Shown here piece after piece: positions 1 through 9,749 of a DNA stretch of 64,000 bases. The stretch is from Nemertoderma westbladi (Eukaryota > Xenacoelomorpha > Nemertodermatida > Nemertodermatidae), in NCBI GenBank assembly GCA_032718475.1, contig JAUCBJ010007179.1, positions 62,001 to 126,000 on the forward strand. The letters are read 5' to 3'. The position numbers and the translations under genes were made by a program. The first letter of the stretch is position 1; the number at the start of each line of letters is the position of its first letter. The notes beneath the pieces were generated by a model. The model saw only the letters and a program-made list of their open reading frames with translations. It had not been told where the DNA came from and did not search any database.

Positions 1-404
1 TGCTAGATCATCCGCATCTTTAAGGCCAGTGTCCTTTAAGATGCGTCTCAAGAAAGTCATGGACTGTCCACCATGCTTATTCACTCCATGAGGCTGCCAA
101 AGTACAAGATTATGCACTGGCTGGTCCTCACGGCGAAAGCAATGTCCGGCAAAGCGGACGACGACGTCAGACGACGACGACGACGACAGACTACTCGTTA
201 ATGGCACCCATATGCTAAGGCTTCGCTCACTTCGTGGCTCGCCCCACACTCGAAGAATATTTTGGCCAAAACAATACCGAGACTCAAGAACACAGGTTAC
301 ATTTTTATAATTCTCATTGACGATTGACAGTGAAGCGTTTACTCTTGGTTCATTCAGCTATGTTTAAACGCTATTAGGGATAGGATTATAAAATTCTAAA
401 TAAT
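1..404. other. Left edge, no gene seen
   Basis: No open frame or splice-bounded exon is supported. A short GAC-rich stretch lies near 157-188, and a transposon-like terminus follows (190-250, listed separately). The first 40 bases resemble, in inverted orientation, sequence near 3961-4025, which suggests another dispersed repeat. Confidence 0.5.
190..250 (-). mobile_element. Terminus of a MITE-like repeat (GTGGGGCGAGCC family)
   Basis: Read on the minus strand, this segment begins GTGGGGCGAGCCACGA and continues through a GCCTTAGC motif to CCATTAA. The same order of motifs occurs on the plus strand from about 17591, at the left end of a nested insertion. A related but distinct terminus occurs at both ends of the element at 15522-16138. 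Dispersed copies with conserved ends suggest transposon termini. No partner end was found nearby, so this is probably a solo end or a truncated copy. Confidence 0.5.
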
Positions 405-876
405 TGGCGCTTGGAGGGTAATCGAAGACCTGCTGTATCAGCAAAGAATAACAGATGTCGGGCTATTGACTTTGTGGACTTCTTTAAAGTATTCGACTCA
501 GTCTCCCAACCACGGATGTTTAGCATACTAGTAGCACATTGGATTCCTGAGGAGATTATTGCAGCTATCCGATCACTTATATATACGATATGATATATTA
601 TGTATAATATCTGTATAATATATGATATATATTATATGGACGGTGTGATATATCTGCGATGGTCCCACCACATTTGTGTCTTCTGCTGGTGGTGACACAG
701 ATCCATTAGAAGTTTTTCGGTGAGTCGTTCAGGGTGACACACATGCACCATTCTTATTCTTAATTGTGATTGATTATGTTCTACGCATGTCCTTAGATCA
801 TCTTAATAAAGATGGGGTGATGGTAACACCCCCTACTGGCACACGAAGTAGAAGAAATCCAACAAAGTACCTAAAT

Positions 877-1050
877 ACAGTAATAAGTGAATTGTTGTGG
901 GGTGAGTGACGCGGTGAATTAAATATACAATGTAAATAAGACAATATGATAATGCTCTCCCTAGGTACCGGGTTCGAGCCCCAATAGGGCCGGTTGATAT
1001 TTTTCGCTATGGAGAGTATTATCATATTGTCTTATTTACATTGTATATTT
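877..1050 (+). mobile_element. Foldback SINE-like insertion with 13-bp target duplication
   Basis: A 174-bp insertion splits the LINE remnant and is flanked by perfect 13-bp direct repeats AAAGTACCTAAAT (864-876 and 1051-1063). It contains a pol III B-box-like motif GGTTCGAGCCCC (971-982) and a weak A-box-like stretch near 896-913. Two 40-bp arms (921-960 and 1011-1050) are reverse complements with one mismatch. The right arm ends exactly at the target duplication. A long duplication plus a B box points to a tRNA-derived SINE moved by a LINE; the near-perfect arms around the B box are unusual for a SINE and more like a foldback MITE. Confidence 0.75.
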
Positions 1051-1475
1051 AAAGTACCTAAATGATCTAGACTTTGCTGATGACTTAGGGGTACTGTCAG
1101 AATCACTAGTGGGAGCCCAAATTCTCATTTGCTAATTGGATCAGGTTGCTTCTAATTTTGGTATTTTTGTAATCTCTTATAAGACCAAAATTATGACAGT
1201 GAACCTGACAGCCCCCACGAAATGTGTGATCGTACAGTAAATGTGGATGACTTCTGCTACTTGGGATCATGGATCCGAAAGTCAGGTGAAGACTTTCGGA
1301 TACGTAAGGGGAAGTCATGGGCAGCGTTAAATAGTCTGTCCAGGAATTGGAAGGCCCATAGAATAAAACGGAACCTTAAGGTTCGATTATTTCTTGCAGT
1401 AGTACTGTAGTACCAGTAGTCTTATATGGGAGTCCATGGTGGGCTCTAACTGCAGAGGATACCAAATCTCTGGAT

Positions 1476-1572
1476 TTAGTATTGGCGTTATTGGTAAAAA
1501 AGCGCCAGACTTTACCAGTTCGATCCCGCCTGGACGTCACTGTCGACTTTGCAAAGCCTAACAAATAGTTAT
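1476..1572 (+). mobile_element. Short tRNA-like SINE insertion with 12-bp target duplication
   Basis: A 97-bp insertion in the same LINE remnant, bounded by perfect 12-bp direct repeats AAATCTCTGGAT (1464-1475 and 1573-1584). A B-box-like motif AGTTCGATCCC lies at 1517-1527, and an A-box-like TTGGCGTTATTGG lies about 35 bp upstream, a tRNA-like spacing. It is unlike the 174-bp insertion nearby, so at least two SINE families have landed here. It is too short and too diverged to be a working tRNA gene. Confidence 0.65.
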
Positions 1573-1729
1573 AAATCTCTGGATGGCACTTTCGCAAGAA
1601 TGCTGCGCCAGGTTGATTGCGTCAAGTACAATGAACACATCTCCAATGAGACTTATACAACATGGGGGACGTGTTGACGTTTCCTCAAATTTATTCATCT
1701 TTCAAATGAAAGAGAAACTATCTTTAACT

Positions 1730-2290
1730 CATACAGGACCTTTCTCGTACCCATGTCAAGATTTTTGAAAATAAAAAAATAAAAAAATTATAGAGTAAAT
1801 TATAAAGTTGCCCAAAACCATACAAATCCTATTATATATCGCTTTTTTTTATGTGTAGTTGAGTACAATATTTCTAATGTTTAGTTCAGATGTCTAACAG
1901 GTATTTTTCGTGCTGGCACCAAAATTGGGTGCTATGCGAAATTTTCAAAATTAATTGTTTCGAAATTATCATTATTTGACATAAATTGCCTCTGTGATCA
2001 CGAATTCAATGGATTTGAAATGAAGTTCACAGGAGTAACGAAATTACCATTTTCGTGCGCGCACAAAAAGTGGGTGCATAGGCTGCTCGCGAAATTTTCA
2101 AAATCAATTTTTCTTAATATTCATTGTATGATCTATGTTCCTGTGATTTATAGGTATTCTGTGATTGTGAATGCAATGGTAATATAATGGAGTTCATTCG
2201 AGTAACGTAAATGCCTTTTATATAGATATTTTCAAAGATAGGGAGGAGATATCATATTATATTAGTTATAGGCCTACAGTAGTACAGTAG
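1730..2290 (+). repeat. Left arm of a long imperfect inverted repeat
   Basis: Segments here recur as reverse complements at 4235-4620. These include the blocks around GGACCTTTCTCG (about 1738), CTAACAGGTAT (about 1893), the AATCACAGAA block read inversely (about 2106-2213) and AGATAGGGAGGAGA (about 2235). By eye, similarity is about 80-85 percent in the best blocks, with insertions and one change in block order. The arms enclose about 1.9 kb, consistent with an old foldback transposon or two opposed copies of one dispersed repeat. Confidence 0.6.
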
Positions 2291-3284
2291 TAAGACTACA
2301 AAAGTCGCAACAGACAAACACTGGTATATCAATGTAAACATAATGTGAGGTTACAAATCAATTTAGAAGTCGTAGCTAGCGGCTCCATCAATAATCTCCA
2401 CCAGACAAGAAAACCTATACCAAATTATCAACAACACTATTTATATTAGCCAGCATCAGCAATTATTTCATTGGCGTTTACTCAACCCTGTCCCTTTCCT
2501 TCCCTTTACTATCAACCCTGCTTAGAATAAGTTATTTTATTATTCCCAAAATTATATTTATCAGAGATGGGTTATTCGTTCATTCCATCCCCCCACCCTT
2601 TCTCTACTAATTGCTATATTATAGTTACATAAAATGAATATTTCAAAACAAATAATTTTTAAAATTTTGTACTGCACCCACGTTTGGTGTGCGACCGAAA
2701 AATGGTAGTTGCGTTACTTGGATGAACTCCAATTCATTACCATTGAAATGGCCACCACAATATACAGGTAAGACTTGAAAATTAGTTACATTTGTCACAT
2801 TATCCGCAATTAAATTTTTCTATTGCACAAAACCACTATTTTTCATATTTGAGGCACTTCCAAATAAATTTTTGCTTATTTTTCAAGAATGTGTTAAAAT
2901 ATACCACTAGAGATTTTGTGTTTCCACATTTCAGTGAAATTCATTAAAAAATAGCCGAGAAATCAGGTCTGGGTCGAATCCGTACCACCACCACCATGGT
3001 AGATCTAAAAGGCCCAGGGTAGATAGGGTGTAAGCATCACCCATTTATCATTCGAGCCAAATATCACACGAATTCGTTACTTTTTAGAAAAGCCTTTGCA
3101 TTTTGAAATTTAAAATTTGCATTCTTCAGAAAACGCATTTAAAGTTTATTCTTAGGGTAATTTTGTCCATTGAAATTATTCCATTATTTCCATTAGATAT
3201 TCCATTATATCCACAGAAACTCCGCTGAAAATTCTGTTGCAAGGGTTATCCGGGTCGGTGATTTCATTTCTAAAGTCAGTTTAC
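2291..3284. other. Non-coding stretch, nothing recognised
   Basis: AT-rich sequence between the arms of the inverted repeat. Around 2690-2760 there is a further diverged copy of the arm motif (GTTACTTGGATGAACTCC). No open frame, splice-bounded exon or RNA gene is supported. Confidence 0.5.
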
Positions 3285-3958
3285 TCATTTGGCAGATTCA
3301 ATCAAGTCTGTCTGTCATTGCTATCTGTCCGTCCGTCAAAATATAACCGACAGCTGAACAGACAAACAGACAATGTGGATGACATCGAACACGAAAACTG
3401 ACATCGGCAATGAAATCACCAACCATGAAAACCCCCATAACAAAATTTTTAGCTAGTTGGTATGCATTCCTGTTACTGGACAGACATAAATTCGGCATAC
3501 AGACATACAGTAGTAGGTTTTGTTAAAAGTGACGTCGGAAATGAAATCAGGAACTAGACTAACCCCCATAACAAAACTTTTATCAAGTTGGAATGCTTTC
3601 ATTATATTTTGACAGACAGACCGACAATCAGACATAACAGATTCACTAAAAATGAAAACAGACTTCGGAAATGAAATCAGCGACCAAAAAACCAAAACAA
3701 AAAAAGTTTCAGCTACGTGGTATGATATCCTTATATTTTGACAGACAGATCGTCGGTCAGAAAGACAGACTATATAAAAAAATATAACATAATCAGGTAA
3801 ACAATAGATAGGATGTCGCGTACGACCTTTAAAGAAAGACAGACTGACAGTCAGACATAGAGACATAACAGTTTTCGTTAAAAGTGAAAACTGACGTTAC
3901 GAATGAAATCAGCGTCCATGAAAAACCCCATAACACCCCCCACCCCCCCCCCCCCCCC
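3285..3958. repeat. Degenerate tandem repeat rich in GACAGACAGAC, ending in poly-C
   Basis: About four to five diverged units of roughly 100-140 bp each contain a CCCCATAACAAAA motif, a GTTGGTATGC-like motif and a GACAGACAGAC tract (for example 3430-3490, 3555-3635, 3680-3770, 3830-3925). The block ends in a near-continuous C run (3936-3958). Minus-strand open frames across it follow from the repeat and are not convincing genes. Confidence 0.6.
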
Positions 3959-4234
3959 TAAAGGACATTGGTCCTCGCGAGCACGTATATTAGTTACATA
4001 TCTTGAAGATGCGGATGATCTTCAAATGTAATACGTGATAGGGATTTGTGGCGACGCAATTTTACCTACAAGTCTGTACAGCTGTACCTTTTTTGAATCA
4101 TTAGCTATATAATTTTGTTGAGTCGTTGACATGATAAATTAATATTTCAGTATCAATACTACTATCGGCTTAATTATGTTTCACATTATGTATACAATGA
4201 TATGCCCGCCCATTGTTTGTCTGTGGAGAATATA

Positions 4235-4620
4235 GTAGACTTACTACCGGTACTATAACTAATATAATATGTTTTCTCCTCCCTATCTTTGCTAACTAAA
4301 TCCTGAGACTAATTTTCCTAGCGGAGAAAATATTTATATAAATGGAATTTGCGCTACTCGGATGAACACCATTTTATTACCATCCCATTCACAATCACAG
4401 AAAAACTATGAATCACAGGAATATAGATCATACAATGATTATTTAAAAAAATAAGAAGTTTTGAACATTTCGAGCTGCGGATGCATTTTATTTTCAAAAA
4501 TCCCGACATGGGTGCGAGAAAGGTCCTTTCCCTTTAATGAGAAAAACGGGCGAGGTTAGAGCACGGTTTTTTTTATTTTCAAGGTCGTACATCTAACCTG
4601 TTAGAAATACCAGCGGATTT
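4235..4620 (-). repeat. Right arm of the long imperfect inverted repeat
   Basis: Reverse-complement counterpart of 1730-2290. The clearest matching block is 4345-4500. The arm is followed by an 18-base C run (4649-4666). Internal insertions and a swapped block order relative to the left arm indicate considerable age. Confidence 0.6.
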
Positions 4621-4790
4621 TATAATTGTCTGTGTGGAATCCTCTCCTCCCCCCCCCCCCCCCCCCAGGATAGATAGGGTTAAATAGCCTTACCTACAAA
4701 TGACAGTTTAAATCTCCATACACGCATTAAAGCCTGTAAGGGCTAACTGAAATAACTTTCTTATATAAGCTCTCGTGCTGCCGTAATGCT

Positions 4791-6901
4791 CACGTAACGC
4801 CGGGTGCATGGACGTAACGCCAGGTGCATGGACGTAACGACGGGTGCTTGGACGTAACGCCGGGTGCATGGACGTAACACCGGGTGCATGGACGTAACGA
4901 CGGGTGCATGGACGTAACGCCGGGTGCATGGACGTAACGCCAGGTGCATGGACGTAACGACGGGTGCTTGGACGTAACACCGGGTTCATGGACGTAACGA
5001 CGGGTGCATGGACGTAACGCCGGATGCATGGACGTAACACTGGGTGCATGGACGTAACGCCAGGAACATGGACGTAACACCGGGTGCATGGACGTAACGA
5101 CGGGTGCATGGACGTAACGCCGGTTGTATGGACGTAACACCGGGTGCATGGACGTAACACCGGGTGCATGGACGTAACGACGGGTGCATGGACGTAACGC
5201 CGGGTGCATGGACGTAACGCCAGGTGCATGGACGTAACGACGGGTGCTTGGACGTAACACCGGGTTTATGGACGTAACGACGGGTGCATGGACGTAACGC
5301 CGGATGCATGGACGTAACACCGGGTGCATGGACGTAACGACGGGTGCATGGACGTAACGACGGGTGCATGGACGTAACGCCGGGTGCATGGATGTAACAC
5401 CGGGTGCATAGACGTAACACCGGGTGCATAGACGTAACACCGGGTGCATGGACGTAACACCGGGTGCATGGACGTAACACCGGGTGCATGGACGTAACGA
5501 CGGGTGCATGGACGTAACGCCGGGTGTATGGACGTAACACCGGGTGCATGGACGTAACACCGGGTGCATGGACGTAACGACGGGTGCATGGACGTAACAC
5601 CGGGTGCATAGACGTAACGTCGGGTGCATGGACGTAACGCCAGGTGCATGGACGTAACACCGGGTGCATAGACGTAACACCGGGTGCATAGACGTAACAC
5701 CGGGTGCATGGACGTAACGACGGGTGTATGGACGTAACACCGGGTGCATGGACGTAACACCGGGTGCATAGACCTAACGACGGGTGTATGGACGTAACGA
5801 CGGGTGCATGGACGTAACACCGGGTGCATGGACGTAACACCGGGTGTATGGACGTAACACCGGGTGCATGGACGTAACGACGGGTGCATGGACGCAACGT
5901 CGGGTGCATGGACATTTGCATGGATGTAACACCGGGTGCATGGAGGTAAAGACGAGTGCATGGACGTAACGCCGGATGCATGGACGTAACACCGGGTGCA
6001 TGGACGTAACACCGGGTGCATGGACGTAACACCGGGTGCATGGACGTAACGACGGGTGCATGGACGTAACGTCGGGTGCATGGACGTAACGCCAGGTGCA
6101 TGGACGTAACACCGGGTTCATGGACGTAACGACGGGTGCATGGACGTAACACAGGGTGCATGGATGTAACGACGGGTGCATGGACGTAACGCCGGGTGCA
6201 TATGGACGTAACGCCGGTTGCATGGACGTAACACCGGGTGTATGGACGTAACACCGGGTGCATGGACGTAACACCGGGACCGTGGACGTAACACAGGTTG
6301 CATGGACGTAACTCCTGGTGCATGGACGTAACGACGGGTGCATGGATGTAACGTCAGGTACATGGACGTAGAACCGGGTGCATGGACGTAAAACCGGGTG
6401 CATGGCGTAACGCCAGGTACAGGGACGTAACACCGGGTGCATGGACGTAACAGCGTAACACCGGGTGCATGGACGTAACGACGGGTGCATGGACGTAACG
6501 CCAGGCGCATGGACGTAAAACCGGGTGCATGGACTTAACACCGGATGCATGGACTTAAAACCGGTTGCATGGACGTAACACCTGGTGCATGGACGTAACG
6601 ACGGGTGCATGGATGTAACGCCAGGTACATGGACGTAAAACCGGGTGCATGGACGTAAAACCGGGTGCATGGACGTAAAACCGGGTGCATGGCGTAACGC
6701 CAGGTACAGGGACGTAACACCGGGTTTGTGGACGTAACACCGGGTGCATGGACGTAACAGCGTAACACCGGATGCATGGACGTAACGACGGGTGCATGGA
6801 CGTAACGCCAGGTGCATGGACGTAAAACCGGGTGCATGGACGTAAAACCGGTTGCATGGACTTAAAACCGGTTGCATGGACGTAAAACCGGTTGCATGGA
6901 C
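4791..6901. repeat. 20-bp minisatellite, about 105 copies
   Basis: Tandem array of a 20-bp unit, consensus CGGGTGCATGGACGTAACAC. Variation is concentrated at the last three bases (CAC, CGA, CGC, AAA) and at a few point sites. The distal end (about 6180-6901) is more diverged and includes shortened units. Because 20 bp times 3 gives 60 bp and the unit has no stop on the minus strand, all three minus frames stay open for hundreds of codons with a 20-residue period. I treat these frames as by-products of the repeat. It lies about 2 kb upstream of the first host exon. Confidence 0.95.
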
Positions 6902-7969
6902 TCTAATCTTTTGCACTTTCAGTGAGTGTTACGATGTAGTTACTTTGTTACATAAATAATGTGGTGATTATTCTAATGGAAAATATTTCAAATAATGGGA
7001 ATTCAATAACATAGACAATAATTGGTAATGGTGAAGTGAACAAGTTGTTCGATAAATTGCTCAATATAGCCAATGTATATTTGAATACATAGCCATTTGT
7101 CATAACCTCTATATAATATATTTATATTAAAAAAAGGGTTTCTATAACTATATAAAAAAACTATTTTCTGGAATTTATATATCAGTAACGAATTAATAAT
7201 GTAATTCATTTCGTATAAAATTTAATTTGTAAAATGATTGACTTGTAATATAATTAATTGTTCTGTGCACCGGAATTTTCTGTGAATTTTCACTTCCTTA
7301 TCTTACGATGTTGGATATGATTCTTTCTATGTAGTTGTATACTCGTTCAATTTCTGAACGTGAGCTAAAGCTATAAATATTTGGTAAGTGTGATTTTATG
7401 TAATATTTATTTAGTATTTTCTTTTAATATCAAAATATTTTAGAGGATCTGCGGCAAATCCAACTAAATCGAACGTAAACTAAAACTGTAAAATATTTTT
7501 AGTTGGAAAATGTACCCACTTGTCATTGTGTCACCAGTTTGGGGTGATTTTTCTAAGCAATTTAAGCAACGTACTTGGAGATATTTTGATTGATTATGGC
7601 AGTATGACCCTTGTTAATGTTTCAGCAAGTGTTTTGTAATGGTGGCTCAGTGTTGTTGTAATAGTGGCTAGAGTTTGGTAGGTATTTATTAGAAATGTTA
7701 GCTAGTATTTTTAAAAAGTTATAGAAAATCTAATAAAATAATACAATGCAGATTTTCAGATATAGGCCTACATTTCTGCACATTATGTTTTTGTGTAATT
7801 TCATTCTTATGAATTCTGATATATTAAATATTGAAGTTACGTTAACATTTTTTAACTAACTAAAAGAGCTACTACAGTATTATTAGCTATTATAAAAATT
7901 ACCAGTTAACGTTATAATTTGATGTAATAAATGATTGATGAATTTTTGATATTTGATACAAATCAACTT
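6902..7969. other. AT-rich region upstream of the host gene
   Basis: No gene is supported. A TATAAAT at 7372-7378 and donor-like sites (GTAAGT at 7384, GTAGGT near 7679) could belong to a promoter and a non-coding first exon of the gene whose coding part starts at 8930, because the exon there opens with a splice acceptor. This is only a suggestion; no transcript evidence is available. Confidence 0.3.
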
Positions 7970-8255
7970 AAAAAATACACAAAAAATATAATTTTTTATA
8001 AAATATTCAAAAACATTTTTAAAAAATATTCCAGAACATTTTTATAAAATATTCTAGAACATTTTTATATAATATTCTAGAACATCTTTTATAACATATT
8101 CTAGAACATTTTATATAAAAAATTCTAGAACATTTTTTATAAAATATTCTAGAATATTTTTTTGAAAATTTTCTACAACTTTTTTTATAAAATATTCTAA
8201 AACTTTTTTTATAAAATATTCTAAAACATTTTTTATTAAACATTCTAGAACATTA
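7970..8255. repeat. AT-rich degenerate tandem repeat
   Basis: About a dozen diverged units of roughly 22-28 bp built on ATTCTAGAACATTTTTATAAA. Minus-strand frames give a lysine/tyrosine/arginine-rich low-complexity peptide caused by the repeat. Confidence 0.8.
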
Positions 8256-8872
8256 TTCCTCCCCATTTGATATATTGGTAATATCTCTCTCCACTAGTTC
8301 CATAGTCCACGGTCCCCCCCACTAGTTCCGCACTCGTCCCCACTAGTCCCTAATAATAAATTTTTTTGCAGGAGGGTGTTTTAGAACATTTATATATGTC
8401 AAAAACTGCTTAAAAAATAGCCGGTAAAAAAACACAAAATGGAGAGGAATACGGAAATCTTCCCCTTTATTCTTTAGCTAAACCGGTACTTCAAGAGCCA
8501 TAGGCCTACTATCATAAATAAATATCAAAATCATGAAAAAATGCAAAGATGGAACATTTTAAAAAAGCAAACATTGCCAAGAGGTGCATTCGAATTCAAA
8601 CTTATTAAAATTATAATTCTGCAGATGAAAACGGTTCTAATTATTTTCAGTGTTTGTGGAGCTAGGAAGACTGTTAGGCTGAGATTATATAATTTATGAT
8701 ATTGCTCTCTTATAATTTATAATATAATGCTATTAAACACTAATTTATATATTATGGCACTAATTCGGCATCTTTTTATTGCTATCTTAATCATCTGGTT
8801 AAATATAAAATTATTAATTATATATAATTAATTGTATTTATTTATGTTTACAAATTTTTGTTTTTTTTCCAG
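8256..8872. other. Likely 5' intron of the host gene
   Basis: AT-rich sequence without open frames. It ends in a polypyrimidine tract and AG at 8871-8872, a good splice acceptor directly before the exon that carries the start codon. Confidence 0.4.
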
Positions 8873-8929
8873 ATAAGCCATATATTCTGTCAGGGTGGCA
8901 CTAAGCGTTGGTGTGAGGGAAAATTAACC

Positions 8930-8975
8930 ATGTCTTGGAATTTGGACCAATTATTCTTTACCCTTCTATTAGTTG
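8930..8975 (+). CDS. Host gene exon 1: start codon and signal peptide (EGF-domain protein)
   Basis: The exon probably starts at 8873 after a polypyrimidine-AG acceptor, which leaves 57 bp of 5' UTR. ATG at 8930 sits in an ACCATG context. Fifteen codons plus one base follow, up to a GTAAGT donor at 8976, so the intron is phase 1. The peptide begins MSWNLDQ and then has a hydrophobic run LFFTLLLV. This hydrophobic core continues into exon 2 and looks like a secretion signal. The next two exons keep phase 1 throughout, as is typical of secreted modular proteins. The call rests on splice signals, phase agreement and the domain in exon 3; I do not recognise the specific gene. Confidence 0.6.
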
Positions 8976-9216
8976 GTAAGTCTCTTCCTCTCTTATAATA
9001 AGTGACATTATTATAATGTATAAATTCGCTGTTACAAATATAGTTTATATAAAATAAAATAAAAAATCAAATATAGTTTTATTTGTTTTATATAAAAAAA
9101 TAAGGATAATTAATGGAGGGTTTTTTACAGAAATATAGAAGAAACCTATAACGAAATATAATCAAAGGTTCATATCTTTATATCTTTAATTATTAATAAT
9201 ATTTTAATATTTACAG

Positions 9217-9240
9217 GGTTAATCTCCACCCCAACAAAAG
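9217..9240 (+). CDS. Host gene exon 2: 24-nt micro-exon, end of signal peptide
   Basis: The sequence between the TTTACAG acceptor (AG at 9215-9216) and the GTTAGT donor (9241) is 24 nt, phase 1 on both sides. It adds GLISTPTK, which finishes the hydrophobic core and supplies a plausible signal-peptidase region. Micro-exons this short are hard to prove from sequence; the main support is that the frame joins exons 1 and 3 exactly. Skipping it would keep the frame, so it could be alternatively spliced. Confidence 0.45.
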
Positions 9241-9749
9241 GTTAGTATTACGTTATGAACCACCGGCAACCCGTTAGCGGCTTAGCAGCTCAACATACGC
9301 GCGATCGAAAATATATAGGAAATATTCAAAAATTTGCTTTGACCGATTTAACACTAGAACAGCTGACCGACCAATTTTGACCGTTTTTGGTTTTGAAATC
9401 AACATTGTGAGAATTCAGTTCTACTTGGGGTGCTGAATCTTCTTGACTTTTCCTAAACCTTCATTCATTAGGTATGTCATCAAGGACAAAATTTTTTAAC
9501 CGAATATACTCAGGGGGTGTAGTTTTTGAGATCACAATGGAAGGCTGAAGCGGTCAAAAATGACCGCAAGGCATTCTATACTAATTCAAGAGTAATAACA
9601 AGTACTGCACCCAAGCATTTAAGCATTTAAGGCTAGTAGACCCCATTAAATTTGTTAAAATTTTATAATTAAAAAGAGAAACAATATACCACCGAAAAGT
9701 AAACAAAAATTTAATTTGAAAATATTTTTTTGCAATACTATTTAATATT
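9241..9749. other. Intron sequence, dispersed repeat fragment
   Basis: Start of the intron between exons 2 and 3. Sequence around 9340-9590 has short inverted motifs (GACCGTTTTTGG and CGGTCAAAAATGACCG) that suggest a degraded transposon. No coding frame is supported. Confidence 0.35.

Larger units (their letters stand above)
405..1690 (+). pseudogene. LINE reverse transcriptase remnant (copy 1)
   Basis: Degenerate copy of the same APE-type LINE that lies at 9750-13010. Recognisable blocks in order are the RT palm block around VDFF(K)xFDSVS (about 465-560), the conserved TP-TGxRSR region (about 825-860), the LDFADDLGVL catalytic block (about 1068-1100), the CYLGSWIRKSG block (about 1255-1290) and part of the C-terminal domain (to about 1690). 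Frames change repeatedly, an AT-rich TA-repeat insertion lies at about 575-645, and two short elements are nested inside (877-1050, 1476-1572). It extends further 3' than the 9750-13010 copy, so it preserves the C-terminal part missing there. It is non-functional. Confidence 0.8.

Noticed and set aside
961-1000. Functional tRNA gene at the GGTTCGAGCCCC motif
   Set aside because: No cloverleaf can be drawn around it; the 5' half is replaced by the inverted arm, and a target duplication marks it as a retro-insertion.
4708-6916. Overlapping minus-strand frames of 100-445 residues
   Set aside because: All three frames are open at once because the 20-bp unit has no stop; overlapping repeats of this kind are not separate genes.
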